The notes under the pieces are model-generated. The model had not been told where the DNA came from. It worked only from the letters and a program-made list of their open reading frames with translations, and made no database searches. Positions 42,425 to 51,774 of a stretch of DNA of 64,000 nucleotides are shown here, piece after piece. The position numbers and the translations under genes are program-made. Location: positions 43,943-107,942 of the forward strand of contig JAXLQJ010000021.1 of assembly GCA_046331705.1 (NCBI GenBank), written 5' to 3'. Every line of letters starts with the position of its first letter. Within the stretch, counting starts at the first letter, position 1. Origin of the DNA: JADJOY01 sp046331705 [NCBI: bacterium] (GTDB taxonomy: Bacteria > JADJOY01).

Positions 42425-42922
42425 TCAGAAGCGCGACGTGTGGATGGCGGCGAGCAGCGCCGAGCGGCGGGCGTCGAGCGCGGCGCGCTCGCCCGCCGCC
42501 TCGACGATCACCAAGGTCTCGTCACGCACGAAGAGCCCCACGAGATAGCCCTGGTCGCGAGTGCCGCGCGGCGCCACGAGATCGAGCAGCGTCCCCGGTG
42601 CCGTGCCCGCATCGGAGAGCGTGTCCTCGGCGAGCACGGTGTAGCCCGCTGCACGCATCCGCGCGGCGAGCGCCTCCTTCCAGAAGGCGAGCGGCGCGGC
42701 GCCGGGGTTGGGCTCGCGTCGTACGCGATACACGACGCCATCGGCGCTCACCGCGCGAAACGGCGTGCGCCCGTCGCCGGAGCATGCGGCGAATCCGATG
42801 GGCGTCATCGGTTGCGCGGCACCGCAATCGACCAGCGCGAGCAGCGCCGCGAGCACCAGCAATCGCGCGGTCCAGCGGAGCGCGAAGGAGCATGGGTTCG
42901 CGCGTCGAGCATCAGCGTGCAT
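42425..42922 (-). CDS. small lipoprotein, unknown function
   Basis: 165 residues. The N-terminus has Arg residues, a hydrophobic stretch and ALVDCG, a plausible though not ideal lipobox. The mature part has an alpha/beta pattern (FRAVSADGVVYRVRREPN; LVIVEAAGE) I cannot place. It overlaps the end of the DUF4349 gene upstream by 11 bases and is the last gene of that operon, so it may act with the DUF4349 proteins in the cell envelope. Confidence 0.65.
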   Translation of the reverse strand: MHADARRANPCSFALRWTARLLVLAALLALVDCGAAQPMTPIGFAACSGDGRTPFRAVSADGVVYRVRREPNPGAAPLAFWKEALAARMRAAGYTVLAEDTLSDAGTAPGTLLDLVAPRGTRDQGYLVGLFVRDETLVIVEAAGERAALDARRSALLAAIHTSRF

Positions 42923-43529
42923 GGCGAAAGCTCTCCACGAGCTCGGACGAGCTCAAGGTGTTCATCCACGCGAACGAGGACTCGCCCACGTTCACCGGTG
43001 CCTCGGTCTTGCGCGAGCGAAGCGATACCGCGACGCGCGCGAACGCTGCGCGATGGCGCAGGAGGTTGAGCTCGCCCTGCGCATCCTCGATGCGAGCGAT
43101 GAGCTCCACCATCTGTTTCTCGACCGCCACCACCGCCTCGGGATCGGCCGTGGACAGCACCGAGCGATAGCGCGTCAGCATCTCGCGGCGAGACGCGAGC
43201 CTGGCTTCCAGCTCGGCCATCGCGGCGCCGAGATCGTCGCTTTGGTAATCGTGGTCCACCAGCTCGCCGCGCGCACCGACCGCCTGGATCAAGCCGTCGA
43301 CCGCGTTGCCCGGCAGCCGGAGCGTGAGCTGGTCGTCGGTCCAGCTCGCGAAGTAGCCGCCATGCGCTTCCGTCCAGCGCACCGTCTCCTCGGCGGCGCT
43401 GCGGGGGTCGGGCACCTGCACGGTCAGCGACGCCTCGATGGCGTTGCGTGGCGGCGCGGCGCTCGCGGCGTGCGCTCCCGCCGTGGCCGCGAGGGCGAGC
43501 GCCATGGTGGCGAAAGCGATGGATCGCAT
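42912..43529 (-). CDS. DUF4349-like envelope protein
   Basis: 205 residues. A signal peptide (MRSIAFATMALALAATAGAHA) precedes a mature domain of the DUF4349 type: a beta segment (ASLTVQVPDPRSAAEET), GGYFAS, and a long coiled coil (AELEARLASRREMLTRYRSVL ... EKQMVELIARIEDAQGELN). No C-terminal membrane helix is present, unlike many DUF4349 proteins. The ATG at 43529 overlaps the stop of the next upstream gene by one base. Confidence 0.72.
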   Translation of the reverse strand: MRSIAFATMALALAATAGAHAASAAPPRNAIEASLTVQVPDPRSAAEETVRWTEAHGGYFASWTDDQLTLRLPGNAVDGLIQAVGARGELVDHDYQSDDLGAAMAELEARLASRREMLTRYRSVLSTADPEAVVAVEKQMVELIARIEDAQGELNLLRHRAAFARVAVSLRSRKTEAPVNVGESSFAWMNTLSSSELVESFRHAR

Positions 43530-44731
43530 CACGGCACCCCCGCGCGGATCGCCGCCGCCACGGCGTCGCGGTGGCGGTCGTGCTCGCGCTCGGACGGAAA
43601 GTAGACCTCGACGAGATCGAGCTGGTCTTGGTGGGCGTGCACGGCGATCCAGTAGCGATACGGATCGCTGCCTCGCTCGGTGAGCTCGAGCACCTGGAGC
43701 TCGCCGGCCTTGCTCGTGGTCACGCTGGCGAAGGCCGGCGCGAGACGCCTGCGGATGGCCTCCACCCAGAACGCGGTATCGCCACGTGGCTCGTTGGCGC
43801 GACGGCTCGTCCACATCGTGGTGCGATCGGCAGCCTCGACGCGAAACATCCCCGCGGGCGAGAGCAGCACGAAGCCCTCGGGCACGGGAAGCGTGAGCCG
43901 CGCGCCACTCTGTGCGACCTCGAAGCGACCGACGCCGAGCGAGTGGATCCAGCGCAGGCTGGCGATGTCGGTGTCGGCGGGGTTCTCGATGGCCGGCGCG
44001 TAGGGGCGCAGGTCGAGCGTGATGGTGGAGAGCGCGCCCAGCGTGGCCAGGGTCGCGAGCTGGGTCTCGAGGACGTCGATCTCCTCCACCACCGATTCCA
44101 GCTCCTTCAGGATCGTGACGCGGTCTTTCTCGTTCTTGGAGTGCGCGAGGAGCACCTGCAGGCGATCACGGGTGGCGCGCAGCGTCGTCAGCCTGAGATC
44201 GGTGTCGCGGTACGCGTGGGAGAGGTCCTCGACGCTGACCGATTGGTGAAGCAGCGTGCCGAGGGCGCTGATCGCGTCGAAGACCTGGCGAAAGCGCGCC
44301 ACCGGCACGCGCAAGCTCGCATGCAGATCGCGGGCGTGCTCGACGTAGCCGCCGCTCGCGGTGGCGAGCGCCGAGGCCTTCGCAATCACATCGGCTGGCG
44401 AGGGGACTTGGAGCTCGAGCCAGCCGCTGTAGTGGAGCAGGCGCCGGTCGAGCGTCTGGGGCACGGCGGCGTCGAGGTCGAAGGCCAGCCACGGCGAGCC
44501 CCCGCTCGCGTCGGGTCCATCGGCGTGGGTGCCCTTGCCAAAGGCCTTCTTCGAGACGCCGGACGCGTCCTCGTCCAGCGAGCGCGAAGCCGTGGGGGAC
44601 ACCCTCTCGCGGTGGGCGTCGCGCGGTAGCTCGTGGCCGCACCGCGGCCCGAGCGCCAGCGTCACGAGCGCCAGGAAGAGAAGTCGCCGCACCGAGGACG
44701 AGATCGTTCGACCGTCGACGTTGCATCGCAT
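43529..44731 (-). CDS. DUF4349-domain protein with extra C-terminal domain
   Basis: 400 residues. An N-terminal hydrophobic segment (LLFLALVTLALGP) is a probable signal or anchor. Residues about 100-265 are a DUF4349-like domain with a coiled coil around KNEKDRVTILKELESVVEEI. The C-terminal 130 residues form a separate alpha/beta unit (RFEVAQSGARLTLPVPEGFVLL...). The same domain occurs in the coupled downstream gene, so the two may form a hetero-oligomer in the envelope. Function unknown. Confidence 0.7.
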   Translation of the reverse strand: MRCNVDGRTISSSVRRLLFLALVTLALGPRCGHELPRDAHRERVSPTASRSLDEDASGVSKKAFGKGTHADGPDASGGSPWLAFDLDAAVPQTLDRRLLHYSGWLELQVPSPADVIAKASALATASGGYVEHARDLHASLRVPVARFRQVFDAISALGTLLHQSVSVEDLSHAYRDTDLRLTTLRATRDRLQVLLAHSKNEKDRVTILKELESVVEEIDVLETQLATLATLGALSTITLDLRPYAPAIENPADTDIASLRWIHSLGVGRFEVAQSGARLTLPVPEGFVLLSPAGMFRVEAADRTTMWTSRRANEPRGDTAFWVEAIRRRLAPAFASVTTSKAGELQVLELTERGSDPYRYWIAVHAHQDQLDLVEVYFPSEREHDRHRDAVAAAIRAGVP

Positions 44732-44871
44732 GACGGACGATGTAGCGCGGGAGTCGCAGGCATCGGTGGAGACTCGGTCGGCGCTCGATCACGACTCGGT
44801 CACGGCTTGAACGGCCGTTCGAGTGCGTGCAAGCCTCGCCATCGGTTCGTGACAACGGAGGGCTCGAGACC

Positions 44872-46092
44872 GTGATTCCCGACCTAGTCGACCGCGAAGA
44901 AACCGCGGAAGTAGCGGCCTATCGCCAGGATCTCGTGCGATGGCTGGGCACCCACCTGCCGCCCAAGCCGGCATTTCATCTGCCGCAGAGCTTCCTGGAG
45001 GTGGAGAGCGCCGATCAGTGCGAGTTCCTCCGTGCGTGGCAGATGCGGCTCTACGAAGCCGGCTACGTCGGCATCGACGTGCCGCGGGCCTACGGCGGCC
45101 ACGAGGGCGAGAGCTGGAAGCAGCGGATCGTCGCCCAGGAGCTGATCCGCGCCGCCGCACCGACGCTGCTCAACGTGGTCGGCCTGCGCATGGCCATGCC
45201 CACGATCCTCACCCACGGCACCGAGCAGCAGAAGCAGCGCTTCGTTCAGAAGATCCTCTCGGCCGAGGAGATCTGGTGCCAGGGTTTCTCCGAGCCCAAC
45301 GCCGGCAGCGATCTCGCTTCCGTGCAGACCTTCGTGAAGCGCGAAGGCGAACACTGGGTGGCCAACGGTCACAAGATCTGGACCACGCTCGGCCAGTTCG
45401 CGGACTTCATGATCCTGCTCGGCCGCACCGACAAGGACGCGAGCAAGCACGGCGGGCTCTCGTACTTCCTGATGCCGATGAAGGCGCGCGGCGTGGACGT
45501 GCGGCCGCTGGTCAAGATGACCCGCGAAGCCACGTTCAACCAGGTGCACATCGAGGACGTGGAAATGCCGCTCGATGCGCTGCTCGGTCAGCTCGGCCAG
45601 GGTTGGCAGGTGGCGATGACCACGCTGCTCTTCGAGCGCGGGGCTGCCGGCGGATCGGAGCGCGACCTGCACGCGGCGTTCGAGGAGATGATCGCGCGCC
45701 TCGCGGACCTCGCGAAGCGCACCCAGCGCGGCGGGCGCGCGATGATCGACGACGCGATCATCCGCGATCGCCTCGCGGCGCTCGCCACCGAGGTCGAAGC
45801 GATCCGCCACCACATCACCCGCGTGCGCTACCCCGCGCTCAACGACCACCCGATGTCGATCCCGCTCATGGGAAAGCTCATGGGCAGCGAGCTGATGATG
45901 CGATTGCACCGGCTCGGCCAGGACATCCTCGGGCCGGCAGCAACCCAATGGATGGATTCGCCTTCGGCCGTCGACGGCGGCGCGTGGCACCTGGCGTTCG
46001 AGAATGCCTACGGCCCGATCATCGGCGGCGGCACCAGCGAGATCCAGCGGAACATCGTGGGCGAGCGTGTGCTCGGGCTCGCGAAAGGCTGA
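44872..46092 (+). CDS. acyl-CoA dehydrogenase subunit (first of a pair)
   Basis: About 406 residues of the acyl-CoA dehydrogenase family: helical N-terminal domain, beta domain with CQGFSEPNAGSDLAS and GHKIWTT, and a C-terminal domain ending GGGTSEIQRNIVGERVLGL. The Glu that acts as base in the classic YEGT motif is Gly here, as in subunits of alpha2beta2 dehydrogenases of sterol side-chain degradation, where the active site is shared. The second subunit follows after 12 bases. GTG at 44872 is chosen for the GGAGG about ten bases upstream; GTG at 44827 is an alternative. Confidence 0.92.
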   Translation: MIPDLVDREETAEVAAYRQDLVRWLGTHLPPKPAFHLPQSFLEVESADQCEFLRAWQMRLYEAGYVGIDVPRAYGGHEGESWKQRIVAQELIRAAAPTLLNVVGLRMAMPTILTHGTEQQKQRFVQKILSAEEIWCQGFSEPNAGSDLASVQTFVKREGEHWVANGHKIWTTLGQFADFMILLGRTDKDASKHGGLSYFLMPMKARGVDVRPLVKMTREATFNQVHIEDVEMPLDALLGQLGQGWQVAMTTLLFERGAAGGSERDLHAAFEEMIARLADLAKRTQRGGRAMIDDAIIRDRLAALATEVEAIRHHITRVRYPALNDHPMSIPLMGKLMGSELMMRLHRLGQDILGPAATQWMDSPSAVDGGAWHLAFENAYGPIIGGGTSEIQRNIVGERVLGLAKG

Positions 46093-46104
46093 GCGGGGGC
46101 GACG

Positions 46105-47319
46105 ATGACGACGACGGAGCAGAGCGGCGCGGCGGCGCCGACGGTCGCGCGGTTCGTGTACGGCGACAAGCAGGAGATGCTGCGCGAGTCGGCGCAGAAG
46201 TTTCTCGACGCGCGCTTTTCCACTGCACGCGTCCGCGAGCTGATGGAGACCGAGCGCGCCCACGATGCCGACGCCTGGCGCGAGATGGCCGGGCTCGGAT
46301 GGCACGGGCTCTTGATTCCCGAGGAGTTGGGCGGCGCCGGTTTCGACGTCTTCGATCTCGGCATGCTCCTCGAGCGCATGGGCGAAGCGGTGATGCCGGG
46401 GCCGTACCTGGCTGCGCAGCTCGCGACGCTGGTACTGCGCGGCGCAGCGAGCGATGAGCAGCAGCGAAGCTGGCTACCGGGCGTGGCGAGCGGCGAAGCG
46501 ATCCCGACACTCGCCCTGTTCGAGAAGGACGCCGGCTGGGCCGTCGCGGCGGGCGGGCTCAAGGCCCGGCCCACGAGCAAGGGCGACGCGAGCGCGGGCT
46601 ACACGCTTTCGGGTAGCAAGCTCCACGTCCTCGACGCCCAGAACGCCTCGCACTTCGTGGTCGCCGCGCGCACCGGAAAGGAAACCACGCTCTTCTGGGT
46701 GGACGCGAGGAGCAAAGGGATCGACATCCTCCCCGACAAGCTCGCCGACGAAACCCGCCGCAGCGCCACCGTCACGTTCCGAAACGTGAAGGTCTCCGCG
46801 GAAGACAGGATCGGCGAGCTGGGCCGCGGCGAGGCGTTGCTCGCGAGCACGCTACCGCACGTGTGGTGCGTGCTCGCCGCCGAGCTGGTGGGTGCTGCCC
46901 ACAAAGTCTTCCAGGTCGCCGTCCACTACGCCCGCATCCGGGAGCAATTCGGCCGTCCCATCGGCAGCTTCCAGGGCATCAAGCACCGACTGGTCGATCG
47001 GATGGTGTCGCTCGAGAACGCTCGCTCGCTGGTCTACGGGGCGCTCTGGGCGCAAGTCCACGAGCCGGCCCGCGCCGAGCGTCTCGCGCGGATGGCAAAA
47101 GCCTACGTCTCCGACGTCGGCCCCGAGATCGCCGACGCCGCGCTCCGCACCCACGGCGGCATCGGCTTCACCTGGGAGTGCGACGTTCACCTCTACTGGA
47201 AACGTTTGCATTGGGGCCAGATGGCCTTCGGCGATGGCACGTTCCATCGCCAATCGATCGCCGCCGATCTCGCCCTCACCGCCAAGCCCGTCGGCGGCCC
47301 CACTCCCACGGGGATCTGA
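46105..47319 (+). CDS. acyl-CoA dehydrogenase subunit (second of a pair)
   Basis: 404 residues of the same superfamily but only distantly like its neighbour. Features are GWHGLLIPEELGGAGFD, YARIREQFGRPIGSFQGIKH (FAD-site Arg-x-Gln-Phe), and THGGIGFTWECDVHLYWKR near the end. The adjacent pair resembles alpha2beta2 enzymes such as the ChsE-type dehydrogenases, which oxidise short branched or steroid-CoA esters. It is followed by a converging crotonase-family gene, consistent with a beta-oxidation role. The precise substrate cannot be read from sequence. Confidence 0.9.
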   Translation: MTTTEQSGAAAPTVARFVYGDKQEMLRESAQKFLDARFSTARVRELMETERAHDADAWREMAGLGWHGLLIPEELGGAGFDVFDLGMLLERMGEAVMPGPYLAAQLATLVLRGAASDEQQRSWLPGVASGEAIPTLALFEKDAGWAVAAGGLKARPTSKGDASAGYTLSGSKLHVLDAQNASHFVVAARTGKETTLFWVDARSKGIDILPDKLADETRRSATVTFRNVKVSAEDRIGELGRGEALLASTLPHVWCVLAAELVGAAHKVFQVAVHYARIREQFGRPIGSFQGIKHRLVDRMVSLENARSLVYGALWAQVHEPARAERLARMAKAYVSDVGPEIADAALRTHGGIGFTWECDVHLYWKRLHWGQMAFGDGTFHRQSIAADLALTAKPVGGPTPTGI

Positions 47320-47425
47320 CTCGCCGCGCTTCACGAGCTCGGGCGGGACGCGCTCCGTCGCGCCCACCACGGAACACCCTCGGCTGCGGGGGACCGCCGT
47401 GCGCCGTCGGCGCCGACGCGTTTCC

Positions 47426-48217
47426 TCACTCGCCGCGGAAGCTCGGGCGGCGCTTTTCGCGGGCGGCGGTGATGCCTTCGCGGAGGTCGGCGGTGCCGTA
47501 GTCGATCGATTGGCAGAACGCCTCGCGCTCGAGCGCCGCGTCGAGGTCGCCCACGAGATTGCGTTGGAGCGATTCCTTGGCCTGCCGTACGGCGATGGGG
47601 GCGTTGCGCGCGATCGCGAGCGCGAGCTCTCGGGCTCGCTCGACCAGGCGCTCGGCGGGAAGGACCTCGCTCACGATGCCCATCTCGCGGGCTTCCGTGG
47701 CGTCGATCAGGCGACCGGTGAGGATGAGATCGGCGGCGCGGGCCGCGCCCACGAGGCGTGGCAGCAGGAACGAGCCGCCCATTCCCGGGTGCAGGCCGAG
47801 CGTCACGAAGTTGAGCCCGAGCTTGGCGCCTTGGGCGGCGAGCCGCAGATCGCACGCGAGCGGAAAGCAAAGCCCGGCGCCGATCGCATGGCCGTTGATG
47901 GCGGCGATGGTGGGCACGGGGACGTCGGCCACCGCGAGGAAGAGCCGGTAGAACCACTTCATCCGCTGGCGGCGCTGCTCCGCGGGGAGCGTCGTCACCT
48001 CCTCGATGAAGTCGAACTTCCCGCCGGCCGCGAAGGCGGAGCCCGCACCCGTCACGATCATCGCGCGCAGCTCCGCGCTCGCGCTCGCCTCGCGGCACGC
48101 ATCGGCGACTTCCTCGCCCATCGCGGGCGTCATCGCGTTTCGCTCCTCGGGGCGATTCAGCGTGAGCGTCGCGATCCCGTCAGCGATCTCGAAGCGGATC
48201 TCGGAATAGGCGTTCAT
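47426..48217 (-). CDS. enoyl-CoA hydratase/isomerase family protein
   Basis: 263 residues of crotonase fold: oxyanion-hole AAGGKFDF and AINGHAIGAG, then GLHPGMGGSFLLPRLVG. By alignment with rat hydratase, the position of Glu144 (QPEILLG) is Phe here (LNFVTLG), so hydration by the usual mechanism is doubtful; isomerase or thioesterase-like activity is possible. A good ribosome site, GGAGGAATCCCCACG, precedes the ATG. It converges with the acyl-CoA dehydrogenase pair. Confidence 0.88.
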   Translation of the reverse strand: MNAYSEIRFEIADGIATLTLNRPEERNAMTPAMGEEVADACREASASAELRAMIVTGAGSAFAAGGKFDFIEEVTTLPAEQRRQRMKWFYRLFLAVADVPVPTIAAINGHAIGAGLCFPLACDLRLAAQGAKLGLNFVTLGLHPGMGGSFLLPRLVGAARAADLILTGRLIDATEAREMGIVSEVLPAERLVERARELALAIARNAPIAVRQAKESLQRNLVGDLDAALEREAFCQSIDYGTADLREGITAAREKRRPSFRGE

Positions 48218-48312
48218 CGTGGGGATTCCTCCGCGCGAAGTCGAGCTTCGGCGTCAAGCACGCGCCCAACGGCAAGCGCGAAACCCGAGCACCCGCGCCA
48301 CGCACGGTGTCG

Positions 48313-48413
48313 ATCTCTCCGCGAGCCAGCGGCGAGCCGACGAGCGAAGCGAGGCGACTTGGGGGGGACCCAACGCGGCTTGGCCGCGCTGGGCGGGGGT
48401 CTGGAACAGACCC
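48313..48413. repeat. direct repeat copy 1 with hairpins
   Basis: First copy of an about 100-bp direct repeat; the second is at 48466-48563 and nearly identical. It contains CCCAACGCGGC-TTG-GCCGCGCTGGG (48369-48393, one mismatch) followed by GGTCTG-GAA-CAGACC. It lies between pntB and the crotonase gene. Confidence 0.85.
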
Positions 48414-48465
48414 GACGGAGTGTCCCGTGGACCGCTCGGCCAACCGGTCTCCACGCTCGCCGTCC

Positions 48466-48563
48466 ATCTCTCCGCGAGCCAGCGGCGAGCCGACGAGCGA
48501 AGCGAGGCGACTTGGTGGACCCAACGCGGCTTGGCCGCGTTGGGCGGGGTCTGGAACAGACCC
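48466..48563. repeat. direct repeat copy 2 with hairpins
   Basis: Second copy, with a perfect 11-bp stem CCCAACGCGGC-TTG-GCCGCGTTGGG at 48520-48544 and GGTCTG-GAA-CAGACC at 48548-48562. The second hairpin begins ten bases after the pntB stop read on the minus strand, so this copy likely ends the pnt transcript. The paired palindromes within a short intergenic repeat suggest a REP/BIME-like element. Confidence 0.85.
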
Positions 48564-48572
48564 CGCAACGAC

Positions 48573-49958
48573 TCAATGCCCCATCCCGCTGCCGCCGCTC
48601 AGCGCCTTCACGATGTCGGCGACGAAGCCCTTGGCGTCGCCGAACAGCATCAGCGTCTTCTCGTCGAAATAGAGCTCGTTCTCGATGCCGGCGAAGCCAG
48701 GGTTCATCGAGCGCTTGATGACCATGACGGTCCGCGCCTTGTCGCAATCGATGATGGGCATGCCGTAGATCGGGCTCGACTTGTCGTGGCGCGCCGCCGG
48801 GTTGGTGACGTCGTTGGCGCCGATGACCAGCGCGACGTCCGCCTGCGGCATCTCGGGGTTGATGTCGTCCATCTCGATCAGCTTGTCGTAGGGGATGTCG
48901 GCCTCGGCGAGCAGCACGTTCATGTGGCCGGGCATGCGTCCCGCGACCGGGTGGATCGCGAACTTCATGTCGACGCCCTTCTTGGCGAGGATGTCGTGAA
49001 GCTCGCGAACCTTGTGCTGGGCTTGCGCCACCGCCATGCCGTAACCGGGAATCACCACCACGAGCTGCGAGCTCTCGAGAATCTGCGCCGCCTCTTCCGC
49101 GCTAGCGCTCTTCACCGTGCGCTGCTCGGCCTCGCCGGCGGCCGCAGTCTGGACCTGGCCGAATGCGCCGAAGAGCACGTTGGTGAACGAGCGGTTCATC
49201 GCGCGGCACATGATGATCGACAGGATCAGACCCGAGGACCCGTCGAGGGCGCCGGCGATGATGAGCAGCTGATTGTCGAGGACGAACCCCATCGCCACCG
49301 CCGACAGGCCGGCGTACGAGTTCAAGAGCGAGATCACCGTGGGCATGTCGGCGCCGCCGATCGGGATGATCAGGAGCACGCCGAACGCGAGCGCCAAGAG
49401 CGCGAAGATCGGGAACAGGAACTTGAGCCCGGGCGAGATGACCAGGATCACGCCGATGACCGCCGCCAGCCCGAGCAACGACAGGTTGAACTTGTTCTGA
49501 CCCTTGAACGTGATCGGGCGGGTGGGGATGAGCTCCTGGAGCTTCGCGAACGCCATGACGCTGCCGGTGAAGGTCAGGAAGCCGAGCAACGTCTCGAACA
49601 CGATGGCGCCCATCACGAACTTGGTGATGTGGGGCGCGTGCAAGTAGTACTCGGCGGTACCGACCAGCGCCGCGGCGAGCGCGCCGAACGCGTGCGACAC
49701 CGCGGTTCGTTGCGGCACCGCGGTCATCGCCACCCGCGAGATCGGAATACCCACGATGGTGCCCAGCACCAGCGCGACCAGGATGGGCGTGAAGTGGCTG
49801 ACGTTGGGGAGCGCCAGCGTGCCGATGATGGCGGCCGCCATGCCGAGCACGCCCGCGAACACACCGCGACGCGCGGTCTTGGGGTCGCTCATCCACTTGA
49901 GCGACAGGATGAACGCCGCCGCGGCGACGAGATAGATGAGTGTGATGAGAGAGCTCAT
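48573..49958 (-). CDS. pntB: NAD(P) transhydrogenase subunit beta
   Basis: 461 residues. The N-terminal half is membranous (about nine segments) and the C-terminal half is the NADP-binding dIII domain, with VVVIPGYGMAVAQAQ, HPVAGRMPGHMNVLLAEA, IGANDVTNPAAR and KRSMNPGFAGIEN. With PntA it couples hydride transfer from NADH to NADP+ to proton entry across the inner membrane. The ATG at 49958 overlaps the TGA of the small alpha-2 subunit (ATGA). Confidence 0.96.
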   Translation of the reverse strand: MSSLITLIYLVAAAAFILSLKWMSDPKTARRGVFAGVLGMAAAIIGTLALPNVSHFTPILVALVLGTIVGIPISRVAMTAVPQRTAVSHAFGALAAALVGTAEYYLHAPHITKFVMGAIVFETLLGFLTFTGSVMAFAKLQELIPTRPITFKGQNKFNLSLLGLAAVIGVILVISPGLKFLFPIFALLALAFGVLLIIPIGGADMPTVISLLNSYAGLSAVAMGFVLDNQLLIIAGALDGSSGLILSIIMCRAMNRSFTNVLFGAFGQVQTAAAGEAEQRTVKSASAEEAAQILESSQLVVVIPGYGMAVAQAQHKVRELHDILAKKGVDMKFAIHPVAGRMPGHMNVLLAEADIPYDKLIEMDDINPEMPQADVALVIGANDVTNPAARHDKSSPIYGMPIIDCDKARTVMVIKRSMNPGFAGIENELYFDEKTLMLFGDAKGFVADIVKALSGGSGMGH

Positions 49959-50260
49959 GGCTTCGTCGGCTCCCGCTTCTTGAACATCTTGAGCATCCGG
50001 TCCGTGAGGAGGAAGCCGGACACGATGTTGGTCGTGGACGCGAACACCGCGATCGCGCCCAGCCACTCGGCGAACGGCGTCGTGTGCTCGGGCGCCGCGC
50101 CCGCGATCTGGATCGCGCCAACCACCGCGATGGCGGAGATCGCGTTGGTCAGCGACATGAGCGGCGTGTGCAGCAGGCGCGACACGCCCCGGATCACCTC
50201 GATCCCGAGGAACGTGGCGAGCATGAAGATGTAGAGGCTCAGTGTGAGTTTCACGTCCAC
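49955..50260 (-). CDS. pntAb: NAD(P) transhydrogenase subunit alpha-2 (membrane part)
   Basis: 101 residues with three to four membrane helices (LYIFMLATFLGIEVI; SLTNAISAIAVVGAI; IAVFASTTNIVSGFL). It corresponds to the membrane dII part of PntA when the alpha subunit is split, as in many alphaproteobacteria and others. GTG start with GGAGCG upstream. It lies 43 bases after pntAa and overlaps pntB. Confidence 0.93.
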   Translation of the reverse strand: MDVKLTLSLYIFMLATFLGIEVIRGVSRLLHTPLMSLTNAISAIAVVGAIQIAGAAPEHTTPFAEWLGAIAVFASTTNIVSGFLLTDRMLKMFKKREPTKP

Positions 50261-50303
50261 GGCGGGGTCGCTCCTTTCCGAAACTTCGCGGGCAGCCGAA
50301 CGA

Positions 50304-51512
50304 TCAGGCGGACTTCGCGGTTTCCGCTGCGACGAGCGCGGGCAGCTTGAGCATCTCGCGCAGCCGAGCGTGCACCACCTCGTTGCCGAACGTGGTGAGC
50401 GTCTCGCGGACGATCTCGTCCTCGCGCGGCACGGGGACGGCGCCAGCCTTGGCGTCGCCGCCCGAGGTCTTCACCACGTGGAGCAGGAACGTGACGACGT
50501 TCTTCGCGTAGAGCTGGCTCGCGTGATAGGCGACGGTGGCCGGCAGGTTGAGCGTGCCGATGATCGTGACGCCGTGCTCGACCACGATCTTGCCGGCCTG
50601 GGTCAGCTCGCAGTTGCCGCCGCGCTCCGCGGCGAGATCCACGATCACCGAGCCCGGGTTCATGCCCTTCACCTGCTCGGTGGTGACCAGCACCGGTGCT
50701 TTGCCGCCCGGCACCGCGGCGGTGCAGATGACCACGTCGCTCACGGCGATCGACTTGCCCATGAGCTCGCGCTGGCGCTTGTAGAACTCCTCGCCGAGCG
50801 CCTTGGCGTAGCCGCCCGAGCCCTCGGCGCTCGCGGTATCCAGCGGGATCTCGAGGAACTTGGCGCCGAGGCTCATGACCTGCTCTTTGACGGCGGGCCG
50901 CACGTCGTAGCCCTCCACCACGGCGCCGAGCCGCCGCGCGGTGGCGATCGCCTGCAGACCCGCGACACCGGCGCCGATCACGAACACCTTCGCCGGCGTC
51001 ACCGTGCCGGCCGCGGTCATCATCATCGGGAACATCCGCGGCACGGCCTCGGCGGCCATGAGCACGGCCTTGTAGCCGGCGATGTTCGCCTGCGACGACA
51101 GCACGTCCATCGACTGGGCGCGCGTGATGCGCGGCACCAGCTCGAGGGCGAACGTGCTCACGCCGCGCGCCGCCAGCTCGCTCATGCGCTCGGGCGCCGC
51201 GAGCGGATCGCCGTGCCCGACCACCCATTGACCGGCGCGCATCTTGTCCAGATCGGCGCGACCCGCCTCGGGATTCGCGCCAAAGGTGCGGACCTGGAGC
51301 AAGCAATCGGATTTGGCCAGGATCTCGTCGCGATTCGCAACGATTTCAGCACCTTTGTCCTTGTACCCGGCATCGGGAAAGCCTGCCGCGTCGCCCGCAC
51401 CGGCTTCGATCAAGACCTGAATGCCGGCCTTGGTCAGCGAGGGAACGACTGCGGGGACGAGTGCCACGCGCTTTTCACCGGGGCACGTTTCCCGGAGCAC
51501 TCCGGCGATCAT
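50304..51512 (-). CDS. pntAa: NAD(P) transhydrogenase subunit alpha-1 (NAD-binding part)
   Basis: 402 residues, the soluble dI domain: GVLRETCPGEKRVALVP start, SSQANIAGYKAV, and the NAD motif GAGVAGLQAIATARRLGA. The sequence resembles alanine dehydrogenase, but the context (pntAb, pntB) fixes the function. GGGAGGTTCC directly before the ATG at 51512 is a strong ribosome site. It is the first gene of the pnt operon, whose end is marked by the hairpin repeats near 48545. Confidence 0.96.
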   Translation of the reverse strand: MIAGVLRETCPGEKRVALVPAVVPSLTKAGIQVLIEAGAGDAAGFPDAGYKDKGAEIVANRDEILAKSDCLLQVRTFGANPEAGRADLDKMRAGQWVVGHGDPLAAPERMSELAARGVSTFALELVPRITRAQSMDVLSSQANIAGYKAVLMAAEAVPRMFPMMMTAAGTVTPAKVFVIGAGVAGLQAIATARRLGAVVEGYDVRPAVKEQVMSLGAKFLEIPLDTASAEGSGGYAKALGEEFYKRQRELMGKSIAVSDVVICTAAVPGGKAPVLVTTEQVKGMNPGSVIVDLAAERGGNCELTQAGKIVVEHGVTIIGTLNLPATVAYHASQLYAKNVVTFLLHVVKTSGGDAKAGAVPVPREDEIVRETLTTFGNEVVHARLREMLKLPALVAAETAKSA

Positions 51513-51774
51513 GGAACCTCCCGGATGGAGAGTGGGCGTCGAGGAAAGGGCGGAACGCGGTTTGAGGTTTTGCCGCATTTCGACGCGGCGCGGCAAGCCC
51601 GTGACAGCTCGCCCGCGTCGTCGGTGCGGGATCCCGATCGTGACGCTCGCGGCCGAGGCCCTCACCCCCGCCGCGAAACCACCGGGCGCCCCGAACGCCG
51701 CAAGGCCACGCAAGTCGGGTGCCAGCCGTCGCGTGGACGCTGGCGAAAACGACGATCGCCGCCGAAGACGCCGA

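Noticed and set aside
48313-48563. CRISPR array
   Set aside because: Only two long copies with hairpins and one spacer of about 50 bases, no cas genes; fits a REP-like repeat instead.
50304-51512. Alanine dehydrogenase
   Set aside because: Sequence family is shared, but the adjacent pntAb and pntB identify the transhydrogenase alpha-1 subunit.
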